A stretch of DNA of 64,000 nucleotides from Bathynomus jamesi (GCA_023014485.1 JAJOZX010009459.1:62001-126000); one strand, 5' to 3'; counted from the stretch's first letter, positions 22,371 to 34,476 are shown. Notes: generated by a model from the letters alone, not told the origin. Made by a program: numbers and translations.

Positions 22371-23160
22371 GCCAGTACAGTAAATGACATATTTAAGTAT
22401 GTCGTAACTAAGTGATGTTGCTGTAAAGTTCCATAGTCATTCGAGCCATTTTGTTTGGATTTATTTTTTTTTGTGTTTCTTAAGTTACCTTTCTATCTAC
22501 AGCCTTTTCACGTATAATTATGTTAAAGTATTTTATAATAAAAGTAGATCGTAAATATTATTCATAAATTTCATTAACGTTTAGACTTTTTAAGAGAGAA
22601 ATCTTATGAGCAACAAACAAAATTCTCGACACATCGACAAATTTTTCTCAAATCCAAAATTTCTCGATGTTTTCGACCTCCACTAACAAATGGACAAAAT
22701 ATAAACTGATCTAACCCAACCTACGGCGTAACCTAATTAACCTAACCTAACTCTAACTTAATCATATACCTAAAATTTACTTACAAAGACACCTCTATTA
22801 GAAATTTCGTAATGGACGATAAAATTCCAATATTGTTTCTCAACACCATTTAGAGAAAAATTCTATTTTAGTTTTTGTGATGTTTATAGTATAAAACCCA
22901 TATCATATGGTCGTTTCTAGACGGTTTTCACCGCTGACTTATGCCCGTTTAAAACCGATTAAAATCATTTACGCACTCAGCGATAATAAGCGGGATTTGA
23001 AAAGGTTACAATCGGTTTTAAGCGGGACACAATTCAGCGATGAAAAACGGCAAAAAAATGGCAGTGTGATATGGGTTTAATATTTCCTTTTCATTCTTGT
23101 ATTTCTTTAATTGACAAGCATAAAAAGTCTCCCAGCAAGAAATTTGACATTTAGTTGTCA
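22371..23160. other. AT-rich stretch, nothing recognised
   Basis: No ORF or inverted repeat of note. A CCTAACC-rich patch is at 22735-22755. Confidence 0.35.
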
Positions 23161-23161
23161 T

Positions 23162-23757
23162 AAACGTTTTATTAACATTTTATAAACGTTTTATTAACAT
23201 TTTATAAAAGTTTTATTAACATTTTATAAAAGTTTTATTAACATTTTATAAAAGTTTTATTAACATTTTATAAAAGTTTTATTAACATTTTATAATTTTA
23301 TTAACATTTTATAAACGTTTTATTGACATTTTATGAGTTTTATTAACGTTTTATTAACATTTTATAAACGTTTTATAAACATTTCATAAACGTTTTATTA
23401 AGATCTTATGAAAGTTTTATTAACGTTTGATTAACATTTTATAAACGTTTTATTGATATTTTATAAACGTTTTATTAACATTTTATAAACGTTTTATTAA
23501 CATTTTATTAACATTTTATAAACGTTTTATTAACATTTTATAAACGTCTTATTGATATTTTATAAACGTTTTATTAACATTTTATAAAAGTTTTATTAAC
23601 GCTTTATTAATATTTTATAAACGTTTATTAACATTTTACAAACGTTTTTTAACATTTTATAAACGTTTATTTAACATTCTATAAGCATTTTATTGACATT
23701 TTATAAACGTTTAATTGACATTTTATAAACGTTTTGTTGACATTTTATAAACGTCCC
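23162..23757. repeat. 22-bp minisatellite, about 27 copies
   Basis: Unit AACGTTTTATTAACATTTTA plus TA. Variants are AAAG for AACG (a block at 23205-23280), GATATT for AACATT and occasional half units. Confidence 0.93.
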
Positions 23758-24044
23758 ATTTCTTGCAGGACTTCCTTTTATTGCAGATTCACTGTTTGTC
23801 TTCCAAAAACGAGAAGAAAAAGAAAAAGAGTTCAAAAGCATTCATTCACACTCTTTACAGAGTATTTCACCCGTTTTTCACTCACACCCACATCACATTC
23901 CAATGCTTCCACTGTTTTTACCACCAAACCACCTCAGTTGATGCAGTTCTATTTTACTCTACAGTAAATCATTATTTATTGTATTTACCCACATGCCTCT
24001 TATGATAAAGGACCTTCTCTTCTTTTGCTACTACACACATAAAT

Positions 24045-24113
24045 ACGCACGCGCGCGCACGCGCGCGCACACACACACACACACATATATATATATTATA
24101 TATATATATATAA
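24045..24113. repeat. GC, CA and TA compound microsatellite
   Basis: GCGCGCAC units then CA then TA, about 70 bp in all. Confidence 0.9.
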
Positions 24114-24329
24114 TTAAAATGAAAGAGCGCTTTCAGACTACCAGACTACCTCATCAGTCAAAAGTAAAACTTGTAAAGGATAAAAGGAGCAAAAATTTCA
24201 TATAAATTAAAGAGTTTTGGTGTAATTTTGGGGTAATCACACACCAACCTCAAAATTGTGGGACGTTAAAAAGCTCGTTTTCATTTTGATTTTTAAGGAT
24301 TTTTAATTTAATCATTAAGTGTTTTTTTA

Positions 24330-24331
24330 CA

Positions 24332-24363
<32 letters not shown>

Positions 24364-24372
24364 TATATATAC
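24330..24372. repeat. TA microsatellite
   Basis: TA run with one phase shift. Confidence 0.9.
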
Positions 24373-24404
24373 AGTTTCAGCTGGATTGTCCTATTGGACA
24401 ACTG

Positions 24405-24650
24405 TGGATTTATAGTTTGAGGAAAAATTTTCGCCTAAAAAATTAAAATTTCTAAAAGCACAAAAAATTACTAATTAGTAACGAGTGGATTTTGTTTTTT
24501 GTTTTTTTATATATTTTATCACTGTCACCAGAAAAGATAAAATATGAAAAGAGAATATTATCAACTGATAATTTTTATTCTTTTTAAAAAATTATATGTT
24601 TCTAGGCGAACTTTTTTCCCCAAAATTGTACATTTCGTGGTACAGTTTCT
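24405..24650. mobile_element. Possible MITE, about 245 bp
   Basis: Left AGTTTGAGGAAAAATTTTCG and CCTAAAAAATT, right TTTCTAGGCGAACTTTTTTC and CCCAAAATTGTA are imperfect inverted repeats. A single related end is at about 25939-25975. Confidence 0.45.
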
Positions 24651-26130
24651 TTAAAGAACATAATACAAACATTCCGCGTACAATCAGTCTAAAACCACTA
24701 ACGTTTGTCTCTGAATAATTCAGCTTTCGTGCAGACTTTATGAAGCTTCCTGCATTGGGTTGCATAATTTGCAGGGCGCTATACCCTAAATTCTATATAA
24801 ATCGGACCCCTCGAGCTACGTACCTAACGGGTATACACTATATACACAAGGACTAATTGATAGTTATACTTACGTATACTTCTGAATGATTTTCGTAGCC
24901 AATTAAACTACGTAACAAACGTGATTAAACGTAGCTCGTACACGAACAGATACGCGAGAATCAATGTAGAATCAGTACCATCGTAAGTGTATACTGTGAC
25001 TTAATAGTTTTCTCGGTATCTTCCGAGATGTTACTGCATCTCTCTCTCTACTCCGAGTTTATCCGTAGGGTGTATTAAAAACCATTTTCTGTCAAAAAAT
25101 AATCATAATTGTTTAGTTATATTTGAATAATGTCACTGGAACTACCTTCTAAACACTAAGACAGCGGATGACCGACTGATTATGCTTCTGACGAATGACC
25201 CACAAATTGTTCAAATTCAGTGATTATCATTTTTGTGCCATTCGAAAGCACTTCACTAGGGAGTCATTTTGTATAGCAAACAACCGTAATTCGTTGATAT
25301 TATTACCGTTATTAACTGTATTCCGTCATTAATGAGAACATCATAAGTTCTGGAGTATTATATAACATTTTCCTAATTTCATATATAAATAATGATAATC
25401 GTTTCTAATCAATATGGAATCGACATTTTTTGCTTGCTGGTAGCGGCCAAATGGCTTTTGTTTATAGTTTCTCACTATGCCAACGAGGATGGCAACTGCC
25501 AGACGTACGTTTTTGTTTTGAATACTGTGAAAAGCAAGTGTGCTAAAATAAATATCGTACCGCAATTAAGGTTTGTACATTTTAATGCAATATAAATTAT
25601 ATAAATTTAATTAAAATATTTCGAAAATATGTATATAATTAATTTTAAAAATAAACTCAATTAATTTTATAAATTAAAAAAGTAAATCTAAAGTTTACAG
25701 TGATGAAGAAAGCAAGATTTTGATGTAAATTTTGATGTAAATTATTCATACTGTCGTTTCGTGTTAAAGTTGAAGATAAAATGGTAATAAAACTCACTTC
25801 TAATTTTACAGTTCATTTAATCAATAATTTTACTAAAAACAATATTGATAATTGATAATAATAATTATTTTATTGGTAATTGTAATAAGAAATGGTTGGG
25901 GTTTTTTTTCAAAATATAATATATAGAAATATATATATACAATTTCGGGAAAAAAGTTCGCCTAAAAAAAACTCTGCAAACCATAAAAAGTTACTAAGTA
26001 CATATCTAAAAGACAATAAGCATGAATTATTTTACACAATTTTATTGTACTGATAGTTGGTACACGTAATAATACGGAAAGCAAACTAACACTGTATAAT
26101 ATTTCGCAAATTAATTACATTTTATGCATA
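24651..26130. other. AT-rich stretch without a recognised gene
   Basis: A short open frame at 25392-25595 has no supporting features. A lone MITE-like end is at 25939. Confidence 0.35.
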
Positions 26131-26131
26131 T

Positions 26132-26175
26132 ACAGGGTGTTCCGAAATCCCCAATCTATAATATTTCAGTGAACA
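26132..26175. mobile_element. Lone mariner-type end
   Basis: TACAGGGTGTTCCGAAATCC lacks a matching inverted end nearby. Confidence 0.4.
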
Positions 26176-26358
26176 AGAAACAGAATGGAACTTTTGAGAA
26201 ACCCTTTCAAAAATCAATTCAGATATCAATGAAAATTTAATTGATATAACAATAATTAATTAATAAACATTAACATAATAAATTATTATTTAACGTAAGT
26301 GCGTAGACAAGATTTTAGATGTTTCTTTAAAAAAAAGCTTTTTTCAGAATCCGAGCAA

Positions 26359-26538
26359 TTAAACTTTTTCTAACCTTGGTTAACCTTGGTTTTGCTTCCG
26401 CCCAGATTGTTCATTCTCACGAAGGTCAAGCTTGTTGCTCCACCTTAGGACCACAAGAAAATATTCTGTATAGAATTTATTTATTTATATACAATGTACT
26501 TTTTCTCGTAAGTAAAAAAGTTTAAACTTTTTCTAACC
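26359..26538 (-). mobile_element. SINE A insertion with 17-bp target duplication
   Basis: The direct repeat TTAAACTTTTTCTAACC occurs at 26359-26375 and 26522-26538. Between them, on the minus strand, is a 5'-truncated SINE with CAACAAGCTTGACCTTCG and a tail AAAACCAAGGTTAACCAAGG. The long duplication shows target-primed reverse transcription. Confidence 0.8.
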
Positions 26539-26540
26539 AG

Positions 26541-26762
26541 CGGGTTCATATGGACCCAGAGTATAGTTTCTGGGTTCAAATGGACCCAGAATATAGTTTC
26601 TGTGTTCATATGGACCCAGAATATAGTTTCTGTGTTCATATGGACCCAGAATATAGTTTCTGGATTCATATGGACCCAGAATATAGTTTCTGGATTCATA
26701 TGGACCCAGAATATAGTTTCTGGGTTCAAATGGACCCAGAATAGAGTTTCTGAGTTCGCATG
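26541..26762. repeat. 30-bp tandem repeat, 7 copies
   Basis: Unit TTCATATGGACCCAGAATAT plus AGTTTCTGGG; copies vary at GGG/TGT/GGA before TTCA. Each strand is open in one frame because the unit is a multiple of three. Confidence 0.93.
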
Positions 26763-27300
26763 AGCCCTGAATAAGGTATCTTTTCTTTCAATTCGTAAAT
26801 AAATCGAGCTGTAAAGGGTTAATTGTACGAATTTTAAGAAAGCCTATTTTTAAAACATTTTTAAATTCTTAAAAGACTTTTTCTATCATTGTATATAATC
26901 TATTTCTAAAAATAAATTTACTTACCCTAAAATCCTCCATCTATTTTTAGTATCATAAATCAGAACCTTATAAACTGAAAAAAAACCTTAAGTGTACAGA
27001 GGTTTTCCTTTAATATAAAAAGTTTTTAAGGTTTTATTCGTAAAGTTAATATAATAAATAATTAAAAGATACAATGCCCCTTTTTCTGGATCTGTGATTA
27101 TGTTCTCAATTTTAAAAGTTTTTTCTAACAGAAAGTTTACAGTTAAAAGTCATTTTTTATTTTTTATAAAAAAAAATCCTAAATATATAATTTCTACGAT
27201 ACATCAAAAGATTTTTTTAAATTGTTTACATAATTTTATCATTTTACGTAATTAGTATAATGTTTTTTAATTTATATGAGGAAACGGCTTAACCAAACTT
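26763..27300. other. AT-rich stretch, nothing recognised
   Basis: No feature seen apart from a TTAATTG-like edge after the tandem repeat. Confidence 0.3.
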
Positions 27301-27313
27301 ATATATATAGAGA

Positions 27314-27353
<40 letters not shown>
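27301..27353. repeat. TA, GATA and GA compound microsatellite
   Basis: TATA then AGATAGATAG then GA units. Confidence 0.9.
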
Positions 27354-27482
27354 TGAACACAATAAACTTTCCGAGACAACTTTCCTTGTAAATCTAATAC
27401 ATTAAAATTCGAGTTATTTCATAAGTGTTCACAAATGTTCATGCGAACATTAAATGAACACTTCTAAATAGCATATAAACTA

Positions 27483-27483
<1 letters not shown>

Positions 27484-27532
<49 letters not shown>

Positions 27533-27549
27533 GTGTGTGTGTGTGTGTA
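27484..27549. repeat. TA then TG microsatellite
   Basis: TA (27484-27520) then TG units. Confidence 0.9.
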
Positions 27550-28264
27550 AAAATGAACAATGAATAATTCCTATACTCTTATATTCATTATATTCATATA
27601 ACTTATATTTGTGTACATTTATATTCATGTATTCATTTTTACATAGAGACCAAAATCGCATAACGCTGACACGAGTTTAGATAAATTTTTTATTTGCTTT
27701 GTATTTTATAATTGGTGAATTATTTCTTTTTAAATTACTGGGAAGGCATATTTCAATTTCCATTTTTAGTTAACTCGGCAGATTATGATAACATCAGATC
27801 TGTCAATATGCAGTTTAAAATAAAAATATGTTTTGTCTTTAATTGTTTTGCAAAGTAAATCAGCCGATTGAGAATAAAAAACAAAAACAGATCAGCACTA
27901 AATAATAATGTCAGTAAAAAATTCAGTATAAAAGCCCATAAAATTTCTCCAATGTTCATTCTGATTTGGCTGAGCATTACTTGTAACATTTTAGCAGTAA
28001 ACTACAGAAAGAGAAAATCTTTGTCTTCTCCTTCGAGCCTTGCTCTCTTCAGAGAACTTAGTCTTAAATAGAGAAAAATAATTTCCCGATACGTTACAAG
28101 AAGAATCGGGGAACCTTCAGAGAAATTAGTAAGCCTCACAGAATCCTCCAACCCACTGCAAGAAGAAATCGGAGAGTAGTATAAGAGCAACTTCTGCGAT
28201 TCCCTATACCAGATGCTCCAGAGTAACAAATCTGTTGCTGCCACCTAACCAGAACCCCCGTCAA
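27550..28264. other. Unassigned stretch
   Basis: No gene, box or inverted repeat recognised. Confidence 0.3.
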
Positions 28265-28299
28265 ATTCGAACCGCCCAAGGCCAGAGACGGAGGGGTTA

Positions 28300-28390
28300 A
28301 CATATACTGTATATACTGTGTGTGTGTGTGTGTGATATATATACATATACTGTATATGTGTGTGTGTGTGTATATATACATATATATATA
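28300..28390. repeat. GT/TA compound microsatellite
   Basis: TG and TATACATA units that flank the left end of the next hAT element. Confidence 0.85.
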
Positions 28391-29124
28391 CATGGCGTCA
28401 ATTGCGGGGGGGACGCAGGGCACATGTCCCCCCCACTTTTTACAAAGGGGGACAACCTACCAGTTGTCCCCCCGACTTTCGTGGATGAATTGCTATAAAT
28501 GCTAACTATTAATGGCACCTAATAAGACGTTAAATGTCGTATTATATATATATCCAAATGTAATAGCTATATTATAAATTATTGTCATGAACACCAGTGC
28601 ATATTTATCATGGAATTTAGCAGTCAATTTGCATTTTAATAATTGCACGTAGCATTTGTGTGTTCTTGGTCATTAAGTACGCGAAATGGAAATATGTTAA
28701 ATAAACGGTTTTGTTACTATCATTTTCAATATCAAAGTGTGATCAAAGTGCAGTTTATTTGTTTTATATTTCACGAACATATTTTGTTGTCAGTTTATGT
28801 GCAGTGACCTCTGTTGTCTACAGGTAATAAAAGTTATTTCGGTTAAACATATGTGTGATATTATGTTACATGACAGGTTAAATATTATAAATAGTTTGTA
28901 TTGCGTTTCTTACTTCTGCAAAAAAAATGTTTAAATAAAAAGACATAAAATGATTAAATACAATTGAGTTTTTTTCAACATGCTGAGAAAAATACAAAAA
29001 ACGGGTAAATGGTTATTTACGACATTGATATATTACACGCAACAGCTACTCAGAGTATTGTTTGATTCGCTGTTTGAAGGCGAAGTGTCTCCCCCCTACT
29101 ATTTTAGAGCAATCGACGCCCCTG
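28391..29124. mobile_element. hAT-type non-autonomous element, 734 bp
   Basis: Left end CATGGCGTCAATTGC and right end GCAATCGACGCCCCTG are inverted with three mismatches. Flanks TATATATA and TATACATA fit an 8-bp duplication with one mismatch. Long C and G tracts follow the left end. No ORF. Confidence 0.65.
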
Positions 29125-29149
29125 TATACATATAAAAATGAAAATGAAA

Positions 29150-29355
29150 AATGTATATAGTCCACGATAACATCCGGAATCCTTATTTTTCCACACGGAG
29201 GGGTGTGGGGTTAAACTCTCTCTAAGGAGAGTCACTTGTATGAGCCCGGGCAAATGCAGAGTAGGTCGCCGATGAGAGTCGAACTCGTGCCCGCACAGCC
29301 CGATTCTAGTTTCCAACCAACCGAGCTGCGAGAGTTGTCCCTCTACAGGAATGGT
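29150..29355 (-). mobile_element. tRNA-derived SINE (family E)
   Basis: On the minus strand CTCTCGCAGCTCGGTTGGTT (A-box region) and GCACGAGTTCGACTCTCATC (B box) lie about 50 bases apart. A body with CCCGGGCTCATACAAGTGAC follows. Confidence 0.6.
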
Positions 29356-29539
29356 CAATAATCCTACTGATTGGATACGTTATCCCAAAATGGTATACCA
29401 AAAAGGAAGCGCAAAATGTACTTTCAACTCCACCATGAGATTGTCCACTTTGGAAACCCCAAAACAAGAAAATCAACAATATTAACAATTAATATAATTT
29501 ATCATAGTTGGTAAACCAATATCCTTTTATTACTTAAAA

Positions 29540-29680
29540 CGTTGTCGGGAGTTCGATTCCCGATGGTACTAGTAATAAATCTGGGAGTTTACGCAGTGGA
29601 TCGTATTCGTCTGGCCCGAGTGCTTTGCCAGTTTATGACACTCCTTAATGACTGATACACTACACAGAAAGTTTAGCTAG
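29540..29680 (+). mobile_element. SINE C fragment
   Basis: GGGAGTTCGATTCCCGATGG (B box), GTACTAGTAATAAATCTGGG and GTTTACGCAGTGGATCG match family C at 16895; the A-box half is missing. Confidence 0.55.
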
Positions 29681-29696
29681 ACAGTTGTTTACTTAT

Positions 29697-29940
29697 ACCG
29701 TAAAACGGGGTGACTCCAAACTCTGCCCCATTGTTTTCTAAATAGTGTCATAGCTTAATTATCAACGTTACAGAAACTAAATTGGTCCATTCTAGAAATG
29801 AATGCAATATATTGCTGAGCCAGTAAATATAAAGTGATAGATTATTCATGATTTCTAAAACTGTTAGAAGTCACCTCCTTTCACCCCACCCTTTTGTCTG
29901 GAGTTTCCCCCATTTTAAGGCACCTTCCAAATATGTCGAT
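29697..29940. mobile_element. Possible MITE
   Basis: CCGTAAAACGGGGTGACTCC and GGAGTTTCCCCCATTTTAAG form loose inverted ends about 240 bp apart. No duplication is clear. Confidence 0.35.
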
Positions 29941-30759
29941 ATAATAACGGCTCAACTTAATCGTACGCATTAAGTCCTACGCAGTTTATTGAATGCTCTA
30001 ATCAGCTTATACAATTATATATATATATATAGCTGATAAATACGCTTGGCTGAAACCAAATATATAGTCAAATATTTATTAACCAATCCAAATGATTTGT
30101 CTTCTTTCGCGGCACTCTTGAGGATTTTCTATCTTCTTTCGCGACATCCCTGAGGTTTTGTGTCTACCATTGTTCAGCATCCAGTTGCCCCTAAGCACAA
30201 AGTAACTTCAAACGTAGTCGATATAGTGTCGGTATAGGCGCAATAAATTAGGGGTGTTTTGCTTCATTTCCAATTTCCAGTAACTTTTCAATTTTCAGTT
30301 ACTCATTTTTGTCCGTTTCATGGAAATTCGCGGTATCCCAAGGAGATATGTGTGATCCCCCTCGGTTTGGAAATATTGAGATAATTCAACCATTCTATGA
30401 TTGCACTAACCACTTAATTTGCTACCAGAAATATAGGTATGGTTATTGCAAATGGTTGTCTTAACTATTCGAATTGGTTACCAAATAGTTAAACAACTAT
30501 TTGGGTGTTGTAACGAAGTATCCTCACAGCGTAAATTTAGAATTGCGACGTCATTTCTATTTGAGGTGAAAACAAACCCTTCTTATCTAAATTTCCGGGC
30601 TAAGAACATCTGATCGACTTATGAAAATCGACAAGTTATTGTGGGTTAAATTAAATTAGGTTAGCATAGGTTACGTTACGCTAAGTTAAGTTAGTTTTTC
30701 AGTGTCGTTATAATCTTGTCGATCCGACGAATATAGATTCTAAATTTCTCCAGTAAAGT
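29941..30759. other. Unassigned stretch
   Basis: Includes a short TA run (30017-30032) and a loose inverted pair TGGTTATTGC/GTGGTTAGTGC-like at 30400-30480. No gene found. Confidence 0.3.
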
Positions 30760-31085
30760 CATTTTGCTCACCGTGACGTAACATTCTGTTCGTATATGAA
30801 CATAAGCCCAGTAAAAGAGGTAAGTACAAAGATAAGGTAACATCCCTATCCCATATCCCCGAGGAAATGGAAGGTAGGGTCCCGAGCCCGGGATACCTTA
30901 GCCAGCCAATGAAATAGGGGTGGGGTGACCGGGCCGCTGCTTCATCGTCACGTAACATACAGCTAAGACAACCGCCCAGCTCTTGGTAGTACTGGGGTTC
31001 GAACTCACTACTAAGTGGAGTCGCAGCATAGCCGGGTGATACCCTAACCGATCGAGTCACGAGACGGTCAAAAAGATGTACGAAC
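30760..31085 (-). mobile_element. tRNA-derived SINE (family D)
   Basis: On the minus strand GTCTCGTGACTCGATCGGTT (A box) and GTGAGTTCGAACCCCAG (B box), then a body with AAGAGCTGGGCGGTTGTC and a CATTTCCTCGGGGATATGG 3' region. Confidence 0.65.
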
Positions 31086-31156
31086 ACTAATAGAAAAGCT
31101 TTTTAAAGTCTAAAAATGCTTTCTTTAAATCCAGACAATTAAACTATATATATATA

Positions 31157-32689
31157 CAGGGTGTTTGAAAACTTTCTGTACAAATTGTAATGGGGGATAG
31201 GCAACACCAAGACAAACCCTTTTCGTCTATAAGTGTATGTCCGCTGACGTCACCATTCGGCGCGAGAGGCGCCGCTGCAATTGGTTAAAAGGTGAAGTGT
31301 GCTAGACTCGCGCTTGCCGCGGGCATTCTTAAATCGGACGTAGTACGCGTAACATGGAGCGCTTCACGACTGCTGAGATGGCTGACATGCATATGGTGTA
31401 TGGGGCTGCCAATGGAAACGGAAGAGCTGCTGTGAGGTTGTACCGACAGCGCTTCCCAACAGACGTGTGCCAAACCACCAAGCGTTTGCGCATTTGCATC
31501 GGCGACTGCGAGAAACTGGAACATTCCATGCAAACATGCATGACACTGGTCGGGAGAGAAACGTGCGCACTCCTGACATGGAAGAAAAATCCTACGGCGA
31601 TTTGAGGACAATCCAAGCGCAAGCACGCGAGGTGTTGCACGTATCCTCGGTGTGAACCACGACCTGGTCTGGAGAGTGTTGCACGAGCAGCAGTTACATC
31701 CGTTTCATCGTCAGAGAGTCCAGGCATTACAACCTCGGGATTACCCTCTTCGTGTGGAATTCGCACGCTGGTTTCTGCAGCAGACAGCGGTGCAGCCTAA
31801 TTTTCTGGCTTATGTGCTGTTCTCAGATGAGGCCTGTTTCACACGTGAGGGTGTGTTTAACATGCACAATTCTCACGTGTGGGCGCACGCAAATCCACAT
31901 GCTACACGGGTGCATGCTCATCAAGAACGGTTCGCCGTCAATGTTTGGGCGGGTATCGTCCATGGCAAGTTGATTGGGCCGTACCTGCTGCCTGCCCGAC
32001 TCGACGGGCGGGTTTATCGGATATTTCTTGAAGAAACGTTGCCGGAACTGCTGGAAGATGTTCCCGTGGCTATTCGTAGACGAATGTGGTTTCAACACGA
32101 CGGGGCCCCAGCACACTCCAGCAACGATGTGCGGGATTATCTGAACGCCACTTTTGGGGACCGATGGATAGGCCGGGGTGGGCCCGTAGCCTGGCCACCG
32201 AGATCGCCCGATTTAACATGCCTCGATTTCTTCCTGTGGGGACACATGAAGAACCTCGTGTACAAGACTCCCATTTACTCAGAAGAAGACCTCGTGTACA
32301 AGACTCCCATTTACTCAGAAGAAGACCTCGTAGCAAGAATCGCTGTCGCCGCTGGAACTGTTCCCGAAAAGCCGGAAATCTTTCGACATGTACGTCGGTC
32401 AATGCTTCGACGCTGTCGGGCATGCATTGATGCTACCGGTCGCAACTTTCAGCACCTTCTTTAAATAAACATGCCTTCTTTAAATAAACATGTTACGCGT
32501 ACTATGTCCGATTTAAGAATGCCCGCGGCAAGCGCGAGTCTAGCCCACTTCACCTTTTAGCCAATTGCAGCGGCGCCCTCTCGCGCCGAATGGTGACGTC
32601 AGCGGACATACACTTATAGACGAAAAGGGTTTGTCTTGGTGTTGCCTATCTCCCATTACAATTTGTACAGAAAGTTTTCAAACACCCTG
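31157..32689 (+). mobile_element. Mariner-like element, nearly full length, 200-bp TIRs
   Basis: Ends CAGGGTGTTTGAAAAC and GTTTTCAAACACCCTG lie in TA tracts. The inverted repeats run about 200 bp (31157-31356 against 32490-32689) with few differences and reach the transposase start codon at 31354. The transposase is in two frames: an N-terminal part (31354-31605) and the DDD catalytic part (31652-32464). The element looks recently active but has a frameshift of unknown position between about 31480 and 31650. A 36-bp tandem duplication lies at 32263-32334. Confidence 0.9.
31354..32464 (+). pseudogene. Mariner-like transposase, frameshifted
   Basis: The transposase excises and reinserts the element by cut-and-paste at TA. 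The N-terminal part starts MERFTTAEMADMHMVYG (helix-turn-helix region). The long frame (270 codons) carries the first catalytic Asp in VLFSDEACF, the second in WFQHDGAPAH and the third in RSPDLTCLDFFLWG, with 36 residues between the second and third, plus the WAGIVHGKLIGPYLLP strand. Twelve residues, LVYKTPIYSEED, occur twice in tandem after the catalytic core. The two frames do not join, so this copy would not make the full enzyme unless the shift is a sequence error. Family: IS630/Tc1/mariner with a third Asp. Confidence 0.85.

Positions 32690-32702
<13 letters not shown>

Positions 32703-32750
<48 letters not shown>
32703..32750. repeat. GA microsatellite
   Basis: About 22 GA units between a TA tract and SINE A. 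Confidence 0.95.
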
Positions 32751-32753
<3 letters not shown>

Positions 32754-33045
32754 CTCAGTGGTGTAATGGTTAGCGTCGCCTACTACGAAGCCATCGGCAC
32801 CGGAATCGAGACCCGGTGACGGCAGGCGGCGCACAGCAAAGCCCAGCTGTTTATCCTTCTGCACAATAAAGAAATTGGTTGGTTGATAAATGGGTACTCT
32901 GGGTAGCCTTGAGGTTAAGACGCTGAGCTGCTGGCGGGGCGTGGTTCGGATTCCACGTTAAACTGTAGGTCTAAGGTGGAGTGACAAGCTTGACCTTCGT
33001 CCGAATGAACAATTCGGGAAGAAAAACCAAAATTAACAAAGGTTG
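32751..33045 (+). mobile_element. Dimeric tRNA-derived SINE (family A)
   Basis: First tRNA-like head: A box CAGTGGTGTAATGGTTAGCG, B-box-like GGAATCGAGACCC. The linker is AAAGCCCAGCTGTTTATCC. The second head is GCCTTGAGGTTAAGACGCTG with GTGGTTCGGATTCCACG. Tail: GTGACAAGCTTGACCTTCG to AACAAAGG. The tail's 17 bp GACAAGCTTGACCTTCG equals the 3' end of the CR1-like LINE. Confidence 0.85.
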
Positions 33046-33239
33046 TGTGTATATATATACATACAGGGTGTTTCATAACATGTAAGACGCACTTTCAGGA
33101 TGGATTCAGGACCTGAAAAGTTGAAAACAATGAAAAACGTTTATATAAACATATACCCGAAATCGCTTTGTTTCCGAGTTACAGCCCGTTATGTGTTCCA
33201 GCAAGTATCCACCTTACTTTTAAAGGAAGTGCTCAAAAT

Positions 33240-34295
33240 GACCGCCTTGTGTTAAATACACTCCTGTACACGCCTCGTCATACACTGCCTGACGCGTTCA
33301 AACATTCCAGGTATTGCTCGGATTTTCTGGCATCCTTGTTCTACACATTGATGAAGCATTTCAACGTTGTCAATGGGTGTCACGTAAACGATGGATTTCA
33401 GATGACCTCAGGTAAAAATCGAGTGGATTCAGGTCCGGGGAGCGAGCAGGCCACGCAATGGGTCCTCCACGGCCTATCTATTTATCAGGGAAATGGTCAT
33501 CCAAATAGTCTCTGGCTACTCGACTAAAATGAGGCGGAGCGCCGTCATGCATAAACCACATACGACGTCGGACACCAAGAGGAACTTCATCTTTGTGTAA
33601 ATCGTTTAAATCATTCCTTAAAAAATTGGAATAGGATTCTCGTGTTAATCTTCCAGGCAAAACAAAAGGACCGATTAAGTTGTCGGCAATAAGTCCTGCC
33701 CATACATTGATACTAAATTGTTGTTGGTGCCTTGACTGGATGATGGCACGTGGATTCTCTTCGGCCCAGTGATGAGTGTTGTGAAAATTGATCACGCCAT
33801 TTCTTGTGAAGGCAGCCTCATCAGAAAACAACACGGAGGATAGAAAAAGAGGATCGCGAGCACACTGTTGAAGGAACCAAGTACAAAAAGCCTCTCGTGG
33901 TTGGAAATCAGCTTCAGTAAGGACTTGTACTCTCTGAATGTGATATGGGTAAAGCTGTTGTTCCCGTAAAATTCTCCACACAGTTGTGTATCTTACACCC
34001 TCTGATGCTGCTATCCTTCGGGTGCTGACACCAGAATGTTCCTCCACGCGATACAGGACCCGCTCCTCCAATTCAACAGTTCTGGCGCTGATCGGTCTAC
34101 CACCATCTGAAATTCGCTTGTTGAATGATCTTGTATCACCAAGTCGCTCGTCTATTCTCTGAAAGGTCTTCTTATCTGGCAGACGGCGATTCAGAAACCT
34201 TTCCGCATACAGACGTCTTGCTGCGGCCGCATTCACTCAGCAAGTCCATACATGGGATGCGTGTCTGCTATTTCTCTGTTTGAATAAGCCTCCAT
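33240..34295 (-). pseudogene. Mariner-like transposase with stop and frameshifts
   Basis: Starts MEAYSNREIADTHPMYG at 34295. A one-base loss near 34230 shifts into the long frame (34236-33478) with NAAAARRLYAERFLNRR, helix-turn-helix GVSTRRIAASEGVRYTTVW, first Asp VLFSDEAAF, second Asp FMHDGAPPH. An in-frame TAG at about 33480 stands where relatives have Trp (before IGRGGP), then ARSPDLNPLDFYL with the third Asp. A two-base loss follows, then PIDNVEMLHQCVEQ and a stop near 33255. So at least one nonsense and two shifts: an inactive copy closely related in sequence logic to 31157-32689. Confidence 0.85.
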
Positions 34296-34476
34296 TCTCA
34301 CTTCAAATGCACACTATCACTGAATAGCACAAAAACTTTTAAGGTTTTTCTTTTCCACTGGACTGCATTTATTCACGGTAAGAAGTTACGAATACGAACA
34401 GTGAAACACCGCGATGCACCTCTGACTGACTGATGGCTCTACACTCAACGATATTGAAACATGTCATAGAGTCACG

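Noticed and set aside
23162..23757. CRISPR-like array
   Set aside because: Units are contiguous without unique spacers, and the genome is eukaryotic; it is a minisatellite.
26481..26744. Gene for a decapeptide-repeat protein
   Set aside because: Open on both strands only because the DNA unit is 30 bp; no start context, flanking exon or codon bias.
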